Assembly (NCBI RefSeq): GCF_013385825.1
Contig: NZ_JACAPG010000011.1
Location: 104,077 to 168,076, forward strand
From: Pseudomonas reactans
Lineage (GTDB): Bacteria > Pseudomonadota > Gammaproteobacteria > Pseudomonadales > Pseudomonadaceae
Length of the DNA stretch: 64,000 nucleotides
Direction of reading: 5' to 3'
The position numbers and the translations under genes are program-made. Shown piece after piece: positions 9,398-19,101 of the stretch. The notes under the pieces are model-generated. The model did no database searches, was not told where the DNA came from, and saw nothing but the letters and a program-made list of their open reading frames with translations. Within the stretch, counting starts at the first letter, position 1. Each line of letters opens with the position of its first letter.

Positions 9398-10425
9398 CTA
9401 TCGACCACGGCGACGGTCTGCGTGATGCTGTAAAGTTGCGCCGACGTGAGCGTGTTGATACTACGGGGGACGCAGTAGTCTTCCACGCCCGTGTGTGGAA
9501 GGCTCCAGGTGCCATCCAGTTTTTTATAGGAAAAGCACAAGCGAAACTTCACGAACTGGCTGCTCAACCACTCAGCCTGGCGTTGTTTTTCGTCGTCGTC
9601 CTCCTCCCCGTTATCACCCTTGCCGTTTTCCGCTGGCTCGAATGAGTTGTAGGGCGAAGGCTTGACGCACTCGGCCCAAACAATAAATAGCCGGTTATTG
9701 AACAGGACCGGACGAATACTGTGGTCGGGCGTATCGGCGGAGAACGTCAGGTGGATTTGTTTCCAGTCAGTCCACGCCAGTGGCGCAGGCGTCTTAGGTG
9801 TGACGGTGGAGCGTTTGGACAGGTCCAGCGAGCGCCAATAATAGAGGTTGTCAGTGGCCGACTTGCCGACGAGATAATAAGTGCTGGTGGCCAGCTGTGA
9901 GTCATCACCGTCAATATAGCCATTGAGCGTACGAATACTGGCGATCCCTTCGAACCGTGACAGATAGCCTTGTATGGCGTTTTGCACAGTGCTGGGTTGC
10001 ATCCGATGCTGGTTGAGCTCGTTTTCCAGTTGCGCAAAGCTCTCACTCTTGTCCTCACGCAGTGTGGGGTCGAGGAAATTTTGCGGGTGATAGCGCAGTT
10101 GCTGGCTGGCGCTCCACAGGGGGTAAGTGTGCAGGGACTCCTGCCAGGCCAGGCTTTCGTGGGGCAACATGCCCTGGGTCTCATAACCCGGTTCGAGGCC
10201 TGAGCGGATCCGGTTGATGTAGTGCTGCAGACTGGTGATCGCACTGGCGACCGGGCTGGTCGGTACAGCCTGGCTGACCTGTACGTCCAGGAGCCAGTAG
10301 TCGTACAGGTCGTTGGGGGGGCGTAGCGAGTCTTTAAGGTCAGCATCGATGCAGTGAGCCAGATAATAGCCGAGCATTGCGTCACGGCAGGCTTCATTGA
10401 GCTGATGGTCGAGGGTCTCAGACAT
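9380..10425 (-). pseudogene. TcaB-like toxin subunit, N-terminal remnant
   Basis: Residues 1-345 read as the start of a TcaB/TcA second-half protein: MSETLDHQLNEACRDAMLGY, YDYWLLDVQVSQAVPTSPVA (the segment typical of Tc A subunits), ARTLNGYIDGDD-like and YYLVGKSATDNLYYWRSLDL in the neuraminidase-like region, and LFNNRLFIVWAE. After QTVAVVDSRSV (about 9385) the frame runs on into sequence that belongs to TcB read out of frame and stops at 9142. TcaB proteins are normally near 1,200 residues, so about two thirds are missing. The ATG at 10425 has AAGGA 6 bases upstream. The open frame as it stands would give a 427-residue chimera with a nonsense tail. Confidence 0.75.
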
Positions 10426-10461
10426 GGTCATTCCTTGAGTCTGGCGGTTGAGGGTGCGCCG

Positions 10462-12909
10462 TTACTGACGGGCGGCGATGATGGCTTCGCCCACGGATTT
10501 CCATTGACTGAAATTGCTGGCGGTATCCAGTTTGCTGGCGTCGAGCAGCGTTTGGCTGGAGAGGCGGGTGATGGTGCAGGCTTGTCGGCAGCGCATGATC
10601 CAATCCAGCTGCTTCATGGACGTCAGCTTTTTTTGGGGCAAGGAGTCGGTGAGCACCTGCAACTCTTTTTCGTTCCAGCCCAACCATTGACTTAGCCGGG
10701 CGTTGATGTTTTGAGGCGTGTTGCTGTTGGCGCTCTGGAAAAACGCCAAGAGGCTTTCCTGGGCCATGCCGTAGGTATCGCAGCAGTCTTTGAAACGCTG
10801 CAATAGATAGAGAGTGCCTAGGCTCAGGTCGACCAGTGATCGGCGGGGCTTGTCGCTGTCCAGCCAATGCGGGTTGAGCAGCAATTGACGCAGTGACGTG
10901 CTGGTCACCGGCAAACGCAACAGCGTGGTGATATCCGGCGCGAGCAGGATCAGCTGTTTGGGTGTGGGCGCAGTCTGCGGGCTGATGAAGTGTCGTTCGT
11001 AGTAGGACATAAGCTCTGTGCTGTCGAGGGGCGGCACCGCGCTCCCCAAGAACTGTTTGATGCTCGCCTGCGCTCCTAGAGCCAGCAAGTCGTTCCAGCG
11101 TTGCAGTGCGGGGTTATCAGTGACAGGCTCCAGCAGTAATTGCTGGCGCAGCTGCGTTACGCTGGTGTTGCTGTCCTTGAGCCAGGTGACCGCCCAGTCC
11201 AATTGCATGAGCACATCGAGAAAATCCACCGAGGCGCCGCTCCCGGCACGCAATGCAGGGGTGATCAGCGTGCTCCAGGTGGACGGGCCGAGCAGGTCGG
11301 CCAGTTGTTTGCAGTGCAAGACAGACAGGCCGAACACCTGGGCGATTCGTGCCTGTCGATAGATCGCGGAGTGCGTAGCAAGACTCCGGGTGGCAGATAC
11401 AGGCAACGCCTCTATCAGCAGTTGCAGCGAATCTGGTGTGTCACTCAGCCCTAACGCGGTGCATAGCTGTTGGCGGGTCTGCGAATCGAAGACCAGGCCG
11501 TCCAGCGGTAGCAGTTGCTTGGACAACGCTGTGCGATTGAACACCTGATCGAACAACGGTTGTTCGTTGGCGCTGGCCTGCACCGGTAAGAGATCCAGCC
11601 ATGCCGAAAATTCCAGCGGTTTTACCCGATAGTGCCGACTGAAGTAGCGGTAAACCCCCAGGGCACGCAGCGTGTTGCGGGTTATCTGCAAATTGACCGT
11701 GCCCTCACAGGCCATGGCGCTGACGATCAGCGTATCCAGGTCGGTAAACGGTAGATCGAGCCATTTTTGCAGGCGAATCATACGGTGCAGACGGTCGAAC
11801 CGATCGGGGGTGGTATTGAGCAGTTTCGCGGTGGGCTCGTGGGCGGATGTGCCCACCTCAATCCTAGTGGATGGATCACTTGTTGGGCCATTGATATAGC
11901 GGGCACCATGGGTGGCCAACGCTTGTTCTGTGACCGAGCGAGAGGTATGGGGGGCGAAACTGTTTTGCGACAGGAGCGCTTGCAGCTGGGTACTGTCCAA
12001 CGCCGTACATTTCAGAAAGTCGTCGAGTTTTTCTGGTGCGCTTTTTCCGCCCAAGTAAGTTGCAAGCAGCTTTGCATCGGTGATGGGTGACTGCGTTAGC
12101 AGTGTTTGCTGTTCGGGACTCAATTCGCTGAGCAGACATTGCGCATGACCATTGGTGGTGCCGTACTGTGCGCTGCTGGTCTCGTCAAACGGCAGCTGCA
12201 AGCTGATTCGATAGTTCAATTCACCCAAGGTGTGCTGGGTGCCTGACAGCCCCAGGCGGCATTGATGGTGATGATGGTGGTAAGGCAGCATCAAGGGGTA
12301 GTGTTGCTTGGTCAGCAGAGCGTTCAGCTCCTCATTTCTATGATGGAGTTCGATCTGTTTGCGCAGCATCTCATCGACGAGCGAGAGCAATGGTCGCTGA
12401 CCAAACGTACTCGCGTGGTCTATCTTCAGTGTTTTCAGATCCGGGCGCCGTTTGCTCAAGAGGTTTTTTGTCCCTGGGCCCGCGCCGGTTTTTTCCAATT
12501 GTGTGGCGAACAGATACAGCGCGCGCAGGTAGGCTACCGGAGAATCTATAGCGGCGATGGCGTCAGGTGCGCAGATGCTGCTCCAGTCGTCGTCGAACTG
12601 GGTCGAATAGGCCAATTCCCCGCTGCGTTTTCTGCGAGCAGGGGTTTGGGTGGGGGCTGGCAGTTGCTGGTCGTATAGCCATTGCAACTGGCTGGCGTAG
12701 GCCAGTGCGGCGTTGTGGATCACCGCGCCATTATCCTCGTTGAGCATGGCCAATTTCTTGATGAATTCGGCCTTGGGCATGTCGGCGATGTCGAAGACGG
12801 AGGTGAGATTCAGCATGCTCGCGGCCGCGATGAAGTCGACTTTACCTTCACGGGGCACAACGGGATTTTCCACCAGTTTGGGCAGTAATAGACTGCTGGT
12901 TTTTGTCAT
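10462..12909 (-). CDS. TcaA-like Tc toxin A-subunit (N-terminal half type)
   Basis: About 815 residues starting MTKTSSLLLPKLVENPVVPR at the ATG at 12909, which has AGGAAG 9 bases upstream; the frame is open further but lacks family-like sequence there. The segment SVFDIADMPKAEFI, DSPVAYLRALYLFATQLEK and RRPDLKTLKID are typical of the SpvA/Tc A-subunit N-terminal (VRP1) region, which forms the outer shell of the translocation channel. The end SNFSQWKSVGEAIIAARQ looks natural for a TcaA protein. A run of five histidines (LPYHHHHHQCRL) stands out. It is probably first in an operon with the broken TcaB/TcB genes 37 bases downstream, so it may be intact but without partners. Confidence 0.75.
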   Translation of the reverse strand: MTKTSSLLLPKLVENPVVPREGKVDFIAAASMLNLTSVFDIADMPKAEFIKKLAMLNEDNGAVIHNAALAYASQLQWLYDQQLPAPTQTPARRKRSGELAYSTQFDDDWSSICAPDAIAAIDSPVAYLRALYLFATQLEKTGAGPGTKNLLSKRRPDLKTLKIDHASTFGQRPLLSLVDEMLRKQIELHHRNEELNALLTKQHYPLMLPYHHHHHQCRLGLSGTQHTLGELNYRISLQLPFDETSSAQYGTTNGHAQCLLSELSPEQQTLLTQSPITDAKLLATYLGGKSAPEKLDDFLKCTALDSTQLQALLSQNSFAPHTSRSVTEQALATHGARYINGPTSDPSTRIEVGTSAHEPTAKLLNTTPDRFDRLHRMIRLQKWLDLPFTDLDTLIVSAMACEGTVNLQITRNTLRALGVYRYFSRHYRVKPLEFSAWLDLLPVQASANEQPLFDQVFNRTALSKQLLPLDGLVFDSQTRQQLCTALGLSDTPDSLQLLIEALPVSATRSLATHSAIYRQARIAQVFGLSVLHCKQLADLLGPSTWSTLITPALRAGSGASVDFLDVLMQLDWAVTWLKDSNTSVTQLRQQLLLEPVTDNPALQRWNDLLALGAQASIKQFLGSAVPPLDSTELMSYYERHFISPQTAPTPKQLILLAPDITTLLRLPVTSTSLRQLLLNPHWLDSDKPRRSLVDLSLGTLYLLQRFKDCCDTYGMAQESLLAFFQSANSNTPQNINARLSQWLGWNEKELQVLTDSLPQKKLTSMKQLDWIMRCRQACTITRLSSQTLLDASKLDTASNFSQWKSVGEAIIAARQ

Positions 12910-13145
12910 GGTAACGATCTTCCTGTAAGCCCACAGGTGGATCCAATGGGCATCGAAAGACGCTATCACCCAAGTCTTGCCGGCCGAGGTCAGCCAATGC
13001 CGCGAGGGTGTCAAGGAAATATCGGCGACTGAGTGTCGATGCAGTGGCGTCGCGGTTTTGTTAGAATGCGCGCCGCACGGCCTGGCCTGCATTTTTTTGC
13101 ATCCGGTTCACCCTTTACGAGGGTAGCCACCTGGAGAGAACACCC

Positions 13146-14087
13146 ATGACTCAACCGATTGTCGTGGCGGCACTGTATAAGTTCGTCACCCTCGAAGATT
13201 ACGTCGCCTTGCGCGAGCCCTTGTTGCAGGCGATGGTCGACAACGGCATCAAAGGCACCTTGCTGATTGCCGAAGAAGGCATCAACGGCACCGTTTCCGG
13301 CAGCCGCGAAGGCATTGATGGCCTGATGGCCTGGCTGAAGCAAGATCCGCGCATGGTCGACATCGACCACAAAGAATCCTACTGCGACGACCAGCCGTTC
13401 TACCGCACCAAGGTCAAGCTCAAGAAAGAGATCGTGACCCTGGGCGTCGAAGGCGTCGACCCGAACAAGAAAGTCGGTACCTACGTCGACCCGCAGGACT
13501 GGAACGCGCTGATCAGCGACCCGGAAGTGCTGTTGATCGACACCCGTAACGACTACGAAGTGTCCATCGGCACCTTTGAAGGCGCGATCGACCCGAAAAC
13601 CACCAGTTTTCGCGAATTTCCCGACTACATCAAAGCCAACTTCGACCCGGCAAAGCACAAGAAAGTCGCGATGTTCTGCACCGGTGGCATTCGTTGCGAG
13701 AAGGCGTCGAGCTACATGCTCAGCGAAGGCTTTGACGAGGTCTATCACCTCAAGGGCGGCATCCTGAAGTATCTCGAAGAGGTGCCGCAGGCAGAAACCA
13801 AATGGCAGGGCGACTGTTTTGTTTTCGATAATCGCGTGACCGTGCGCCACGACCTGAGCGAAGGCGACTACGATCAATGTCATGCCTGTCGTACACCGGT
13901 CAGTGTCGAAGACCGCGCCTCCGAGCATTATGTGGCCGGCATCAGTTGCCCGCATTGCTGGGATAAGCTGCCGGAGAAGACCCGTCGCAGCGCGATCGAC
14001 CGCCAAAAGCAGATCGAGCTGGCCAAGGCCCGCAACATGCCGCACCCGATTGGCTTCAACTACAAGCAAACCCCTTCCGAGGCCTGA
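13146..14087 (+). CDS. trhO: tRNA uridine(34) 5-hydroxylase, oxygen-dependent (TrhO)
   Basis: A 313-residue member of the YceA/TrhO rhodanese family. The N-terminal acylphosphatase-like part contains [17 protein letters not shown], highly conserved in the family. The rhodanese domain (about 120-220) has [16 protein letters not shown] and the active loop [13 protein letters not shown] with Cys178. A C-terminal Cys-rich region follows ([19 protein letters not shown]). TrhO makes 5-hydroxyuridine at wobble U34 of several tRNAs using O2. The ATG has GGAGA upstream. Stop and the next start are 3 bases apart, suggesting co-transcription with the DsbA-like gene. Confidence 0.93.
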   Translation: MTQPIVVAALYKFVTLEDYVALREPLLQAMVDNGIKGTLLIAEEGINGTVSGSREGIDGLMAWLKQDPRMVDIDHKESYCDDQPFYRTKVKLKKEIVTLGVEGVDPNKKVGTYVDPQDWNALISDPEVLLIDTRNDYEVSIGTFEGAIDPKTTSFREFPDYIKANFDPAKHKKVAMFCTGGIRCEKASSYMLSEGFDEVYHLKGGILKYLEEVPQAETKWQGDCFVFDNRVTVRHDLSEGDYDQCHACRTPVSVEDRASEHYVAGISCPHCWDKLPEKTRRSAIDRQKQIELAKARNMPHPIGFNYKQTPSEA

Positions 14088-14090
14088 CCC

Positions 14091-14726
14091 ATGTCTGCGC
14101 GCCTGCTCTATGTAATGGACCCGATGTGTTCCTGGTGCTGGGGTTTTGCCCCGGTGGCCGAGGCGTTGGTGGAGCAGGCCCAGGCGGCCGGCGTCGAGCT
14201 GCATCTGGTGGTAGGCGGCTTGCGTACCGGCAGCGGCGCAGCGCTGGAGCCGACCACTCGGCGCTATATCCTGGAACACTGGCAGGCGGTCACTGACGCC
14301 ACCGGCCAGCCGTTCAAGCGTGAAGGTGCATTGCCCGACGGTTTTGTCTATGACACGGAGCCGGCGTGCCGCGCCATCGTCACCGCCCGGAGTCTGGCGC
14401 CGGACTGCGCCTGGAAACTGCTGGGGCTGATCCAGCGTGCGTTCTATGTCGAAGGCCGCGACGTGACCCTCGCCAGCGTGCTGGTGGAGCTGGCCGAGCA
14501 GGCGGGTATCCCGCGTATCGAGTTTGCCGGCGAGTTTGACCGCGCCGAGCAGCACGCCGCCACGGCGGCTGATTTCACCTGGGTGCAAGACCTGGGCATC
14601 GCCGGTTTCCCGACGCTGCTGGCCGAGCGTAATGGTCAGTTGGCGTTGCTGACCAACGGTTACCAGCCGCTGTCCGAGCTATCGCCTTTGTTGAGCCGAT
14701 GGCTGGAGCGAGCCACCTGTGCATGA
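14091..14726 (+). CDS. DsbA/FrnE-like thioredoxin-fold protein
   Basis: A 211-residue protein with the motif MCSWCWGF (Cys13 and Cys16, a CxxC active site) at the start of a thioredoxin fold with a helical insertion, as in the DsbA family. The cis-proline region is IAGFPTLLAERNGQ. There is no signal peptide, so it should act in the cytoplasm, as FrnE-type thiol oxidoreductases do; some relatives are glutathione-dependent isomerases. It follows trhO by 3 bases and its last 8 bases overlap the next gene, so all three are likely one operon (PAO1 PA0858-PA0860 by order). Confidence 0.85.
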   Translation: MSARLLYVMDPMCSWCWGFAPVAEALVEQAQAAGVELHLVVGGLRTGSGAALEPTTRRYILEHWQAVTDATGQPFKREGALPDGFVYDTEPACRAIVTARSLAPDCAWKLLGLIQRAFYVEGRDVTLASVLVELAEQAGIPRIEFAGEFDRAEQHAATAADFTWVQDLGIAGFPTLLAERNGQLALLTNGYQPLSELSPLLSRWLERATCA

Positions 14727-16521
14727 ACCCGCCCAGCGCACCGATCGCCTGACCTGGGCGGAAATTCGCCGTCTGGCCCTGCGTCACAAGAAATCCCTGT
14801 GGATCGCCAATGGCGTCGCCGTGCTGGCGACCCTGTGCAGCGTACCGATCCCGTTGCTGTTGCCGCTGCTGGTGGACGAAGTCCTGCTGGGCCATGGCGA
14901 CGCGGCGCTCAAAGTGATGAACCACGCGCTGCCGCTGGGTTGGCAGAAAGCCGCCGGCTATATCGGCCTGATGCTGCTGGTGACCCTGTTCCTGCGCTGT
15001 GGTGCGTTGGTGTTCAACGTGGTGCAGGCGCGGCTGTTTGCGCGATTGGCCAAGGACATTGTGTACCGCATCCGTGTGCGCCTGATCGAGCGGCTCAAGC
15101 GCATTTCCCTGGGCGAGTACGAAAGCCTGGGCAGCGGCACGGTCACGACTCATCTGGTCACCGACCTCGACACACTGGACAAATTCGTCGGCGAAACCCT
15201 CAGCCGCTTCCTGGTGGCCATGCTCACACTGGTGGGCACCTCGGCGATCCTGGTGTGGATGCATTGGCAACTGGCGCTGCTGATCCTGTTGTTCAACCCG
15301 CTGGTGATCTACGCCACGGTGCAGTTGGGCAAGCGCGTCAAACACCTGAAGAAGCTGGAAAACGACAGCACCTCACGGTTTACCCAGGCCCTGACTGAAA
15401 CCCTGGACGCGATCCAGGAAGTCCGCGCCGGCAACCGCCAGGGCTTCTTTCTCGGACGCCTGGGCCAACGCGCCCAGGAAGTGCGCGACTACGCTATCCA
15501 TTCCCAGTGGAAAACCGACGCCTCCAGCCGCGCCAGTGGTTTGCTGTTTCAGTTCGGTATCGACATTTTCCGCGCAGCCGCCATGCTCACCGTGCTGTTC
15601 TCCGACCTGTCCATCGGCCAGATGCTCGCGGTGTTCAGCTACCTGTGGTTCATGATCGGTCCGGTGGAGCAGTTGTTGAACCTGCAATACGCCTACTACG
15701 CGGCGGGTGGGGCGCTGACGCGGATCAACGAACTGCTGGCGCGTGCCGATGAGCCGCAGTACGCCGGGGGCGAAGATCCCTTCGTGGGGCGTGAGACCGT
15801 CGGCATCGAAGTGCGCGGCCTCAATTTCGGTTATGGCGAAGATTTGGTGCTGGATCAGTTGAACCTGGCTATCGCGCCGGGTGAAAAGGTCGCGATCGTC
15901 GGCGCCAGCGGCGGCGGCAAAAGTACCCTGGTGCAATTGTTGCTCGGGCTCTACACGCCCCAAGCCGGGACTATTCGCTTTGGCGGTGCCACCCAGCAGG
16001 AAATCGGCCTGGAGACCATTCGCGAAAACGTTGCCGTGGTGCTGCAGCACCCGGCACTGTTCAATGACACCGTGCGCGCCAACCTGACCATGGGTCGCGA
16101 ACGCAGTGACCAGGCCTGCTGGCAAGCACTGGAAATCGCTCAGCTGGATGCTACCGTCAAGGCATTGCCGATGGGCCTGGACAGTGTGGTGGGGCGTTCC
16201 GGCGTGCGGTTTTCCGGCGGGCAGCGCCAACGTCTGGCGATTGCGCGCATGGTGTTGGCCGAGCCGAAAGTGGTGATCCTCGACGAGGCAACTTCCGCCC
16301 TGGACGCTGCCACCGAGTACAACCTGCACCAGGCACTGGCGCGGTTCCTCAATGGCCGTACTACACTGATCATCGCCCACCGTCTGTCGGCGGTTAAGCA
16401 GGCTGACCGAGTATTGGTGTTCGACGGCGGTCACATTGCCGAGGACGGTGACCATCAGCAATTGATCGCTGACGGTGGTTTGTACGCCAAACTTTATGGG
16501 CACTTGCAACAAGTTCGTTGA
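14719..16521 (+). CDS. ABC exporter, fused membrane and ATPase domains
   Basis: A 600-residue half-transporter. Residues about 25-320 form a six-helix ABC exporter membrane domain. The nucleotide-binding domain has Walker A GASGGGKST near 394, signature FSGGQRQRLAIAR near 498, Walker B VVILDEATSALD near 517 and the switch histidine in LIIAHRLSA near 551. Such proteins work as homodimers in the inner membrane, exporting lipids, peptides or drugs; the substrate is not evident. The start is a GTG that overlaps the end of the DsbA-like gene by 8 bases, which points to translational coupling. Confidence 0.92.
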   Translation: MHEPAQRTDRLTWAEIRRLALRHKKSLWIANGVAVLATLCSVPIPLLLPLLVDEVLLGHGDAALKVMNHALPLGWQKAAGYIGLMLLVTLFLRCGALVFNVVQARLFARLAKDIVYRIRVRLIERLKRISLGEYESLGSGTVTTHLVTDLDTLDKFVGETLSRFLVAMLTLVGTSAILVWMHWQLALLILLFNPLVIYATVQLGKRVKHLKKLENDSTSRFTQALTETLDAIQEVRAGNRQGFFLGRLGQRAQEVRDYAIHSQWKTDASSRASGLLFQFGIDIFRAAAMLTVLFSDLSIGQMLAVFSYLWFMIGPVEQLLNLQYAYYAAGGALTRINELLARADEPQYAGGEDPFVGRETVGIEVRGLNFGYGEDLVLDQLNLAIAPGEKVAIVGASGGGKSTLVQLLLGLYTPQAGTIRFGGATQQEIGLETIRENVAVVLQHPALFNDTVRANLTMGRERSDQACWQALEIAQLDATVKALPMGLDSVVGRSGVRFSGGQRQRLAIARMVLAEPKVVILDEATSALDAATEYNLHQALARFLNGRTTLIIAHRLSAVKQADRVLVFDGGHIAEDGDHQQLIADGGLYAKLYGHLQQVR

Positions 16522-16592
16522 TTTAGCCTAGGCTGAGCTATCGGAAGCGGTGTTTCGCGTGCGTATCCAGCGGTGCATGTGCAAGGGGCTTC

Positions 16593-19055
16593 ATGAAGCA
16601 AAAGCGGACTCTCGGAACGCCACGGCTGTTGGGCATTGTCTGGCCTTTTATCGCCGTCGTACTGTTCCAGGCATTGTTAGGCTGCGTCAGTCTCTACGTG
16701 CTCTCGGCAGTGCGCGGCTATGTGGCAGGTGAAAGTCTGTGGTCCAAGGGCCAGAAAGATGCCATCTATTACCTGACGCTCTACGCCGACAACCGTGACG
16801 AAACCACCTACCTCAAATACCAGCAGGCGATTGCCGTGCCCCAGGGCGGGCATGAATTGCGGGTTGCGCTGGACCAACCCACACCAGACCTCAGCGCTGC
16901 CCGCCTGGGCATCCTCAAAGGTGGCAACCACCCGGACGATGTCTCCAGCCTGATCTGGCTGTACCTCAATTTCCGTCATTTCAGCTACCTGGAAAAAGCC
17001 ATCGAACTATGGACAGTCGGCGATGGCTACCTGGTGCAACTGGATGATCTCGCCCGTGAGATGCACGGCGCGATCACCCGCGACCAGGTGAGCGCCAACG
17101 ACGTGCGCCAGTGGAAAGCCCATATCACCGCCATCAACGAAGGCGTGACACCGGCGGCCAAGGCGTTCAGTGATGCCTTGGGCGAAGGCTCGCGGATGAT
17201 CCTGCGGTTGCTGCTCACCACCAACCTGGCCACGGCTCTGGGCCTGATCGTATTGGCGCTGCTGCGTACCCATAAGCTGCTGACCCAGCGTCACGCGTTT
17301 GCCGACGCCTTGCAGCAAGAGAAGGAGCGAGCGCAGATCACGTTGGAGTCGATTGGCGATGGGGTGATCACCACCGATGTCGACGGCGCCATCACTTACA
17401 TGAACCCTGCGGCCGAGGCGCTGACCCATTGGAATTCGGCCCAGGCCCATGGGCTGCCCCTGGCGGGGCTGTTCAACCTGCTGGACGACAACGCCCAGCC
17501 CGACGGCTTTACGCTTATTGAACACATCGTCAAGGGCCAGCTCAGTGGCGGCAGCGAGCATTCCAAAACCATCCAGCGCCTGGATGGCAGCACGGTTTCG
17601 GTGACGCTGGTGGGTGCGCCGATCCGCAGCGCCGGCAAGGTCACGGGGGCGGTGCTGGTATTGCATGACATGACCCAGGAGCGTCAATACATCGCCAACC
17701 TGTCCTGGCAGGCGACCCACGACGCCCTGACCGGCCTGGCCAACCGACGCGAATTCGAATTCCGTCTGGAGCAGGTGCTGCATCCCACAGCGCAGCATTT
17801 GGGCGAGCGGCATGCGTTGATGTTCCTCGACTTGGACCAATTCAAACTGGTCAATGACACCTGTGGCCACGCGGCCGGTGACGAATTGCTGCGGCATATC
17901 TGTGCGCTGCTGCAGTCGGACCTGCGCGAGGGCGATACCCTGGCGCGGCTGGGCGGTGATGAGTTCGGCATCCTGCTGGAGAACTGCCCGGCGGCGGTGG
18001 CAGAGAAGATCGCCGAGAGCCTGCGCCACACGGTGCAAAGCCTGCACTTTGTGTGGAAGGGCCGGCCGTTCATGACCACCGTCAGCATTGGCCTGGTGCA
18101 TCTGGGGCAAACCCCGACGACGCTGGAAACCTCACTGCGCGCCGCCGACATGGCCTGCTACATGGCCAAGGAAAAAGGCCGCAACCGCGTGCAGGTGTAC
18201 CACGCCGATGACTCGGAACTGTCCCTGCGGTTTGGCGAAATGGCTTGGGTGCAGCGTCTGCACATGGCGTTGGAGGAGAACCGCTTCTGCCTGTACGCCC
18301 AGGAGATTTCACCGCTGGGGCATACCGACGGGGGCAATGGGCATATCGAGATCCTGTTGCGCCTGCATGACGAGGCTGGCCGTATCATCCTGCCCGACAG
18401 CTTTATCCCGGCGGCCGAGCGTTACGGTCTGATGACGTCCCTGGACCGTTGGGTGGTCGAGAATGTGTTCAAGATCATCAACCGGTGTATGCAGGAGCGG
18501 CCGGGTCGTCCCATGGCCATGTGTGCGATCAATCTGTCAGGCATCACCATTGGTGACGATGACTTTCTCGGCTTTTTGCGTGAGAAGTTTCATACATACA
18601 ATATTCCGCCGGGCATGATCTGTTTTGAAATAACCGAGACCAGTGCTATCGCAAACTTGGGCAGTGCGATCCGCTTTATTAATGAACTCAAAGCCTTAGG
18701 CTGTCATTTTTCGTTGGATGACTTTTGTGCCGGAATGTCCTCATTCGCCTATCTTAAACATTTACCTGTAGACTTCCTGAAGATCGATGGAAGTTTCGTA
18801 AAGGATATGCTGGACGACCCGATTAACCGCGCAATGGTCGAAGTGATCAACCACATCGGCCATGTCATGGGTAAGCGCACAATTGCTGAATTTGTCGAGA
18901 CACCGCAAATCGAACAGGCATTACTCGAAATTGGTGTGGATTACGCTCAGGGCTACCTGATTGAACGACCGCAATTGTTTACCTTTGATAGCTTGCAGTG
19001 TCGACCTGTGCGGCCGCAGCCTCTGTTATTCAAGGCGCCCGGCACATTCCGCTGA
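16593..19055 (+). CDS. rbdA: PAS-GGDEF-EAL c-di-GMP turnover protein (RbdA-like)
   Basis: An 820-residue inner-membrane sensor. Membrane helices lie at about 14-36 and 206-228, enclosing a periplasmic sensing region of about 170 residues. A PAS domain (about 250-370) follows, then a GGDEF domain with an intact RLGGDEFG A-site near 453 and an RxxD inhibitory site five residues before it (REGD). The EAL domain keeps the residues for catalysis (AINLSG, EITET, LDDFCAGMSS, FLKIDG, AEFVET, YAQGY), but the name motif reads EIL (HIEILLRLH). In P. aeruginosa RbdA (PA0861, same neighbours) promotes biofilm dispersal by degrading c-di-GMP, with GTP-bound GGDEF activating the phosphodiesterase. Assignment to RbdA rests on architecture and gene order. 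Confidence 0.85.
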   Translation: MKQKRTLGTPRLLGIVWPFIAVVLFQALLGCVSLYVLSAVRGYVAGESLWSKGQKDAIYYLTLYADNRDETTYLKYQQAIAVPQGGHELRVALDQPTPDLSAARLGILKGGNHPDDVSSLIWLYLNFRHFSYLEKAIELWTVGDGYLVQLDDLAREMHGAITRDQVSANDVRQWKAHITAINEGVTPAAKAFSDALGEGSRMILRLLLTTNLATALGLIVLALLRTHKLLTQRHAFADALQQEKERAQITLESIGDGVITTDVDGAITYMNPAAEALTHWNSAQAHGLPLAGLFNLLDDNAQPDGFTLIEHIVKGQLSGGSEHSKTIQRLDGSTVSVTLVGAPIRSAGKVTGAVLVLHDMTQERQYIANLSWQATHDALTGLANRREFEFRLEQVLHPTAQHLGERHALMFLDLDQFKLVNDTCGHAAGDELLRHICALLQSDLREGDTLARLGGDEFGILLENCPAAVAEKIAESLRHTVQSLHFVWKGRPFMTTVSIGLVHLGQTPTTLETSLRAADMACYMAKEKGRNRVQVYHADDSELSLRFGEMAWVQRLHMALEENRFCLYAQEISPLGHTDGGNGHIEILLRLHDEAGRIILPDSFIPAAERYGLMTSLDRWVVENVFKIINRCMQERPGRPMAMCAINLSGITIGDDDFLGFLREKFHTYNIPPGMICFEITETSAIANLGSAIRFINELKALGCHFSLDDFCAGMSSFAYLKHLPVDFLKIDGSFVKDMLDDPINRAMVEVINHIGHVMGKRTIAEFVETPQIEQALLEIGVDYAQGYLIERPQLFTFDSLQCRPVRPQPLLFKAPGTFR

Positions 19056-19101
19056 AACATTTGCTGGTCTGTACAATCACACTTAAAAAGGAGCCTTAAC
19101 A

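Noticed and set aside
12910..13092. N-terminal extension of the TcaA-like protein
   Set aside because: The extra 61 codons lack family-like residues, while the ATG at 12909 has a ribosome site and a typical start.
13011..14588. 525-codon open frame antisense to trhO and the DsbA-like gene
   Set aside because: Covers two well-supported genes on the other strand and shows no family motif.
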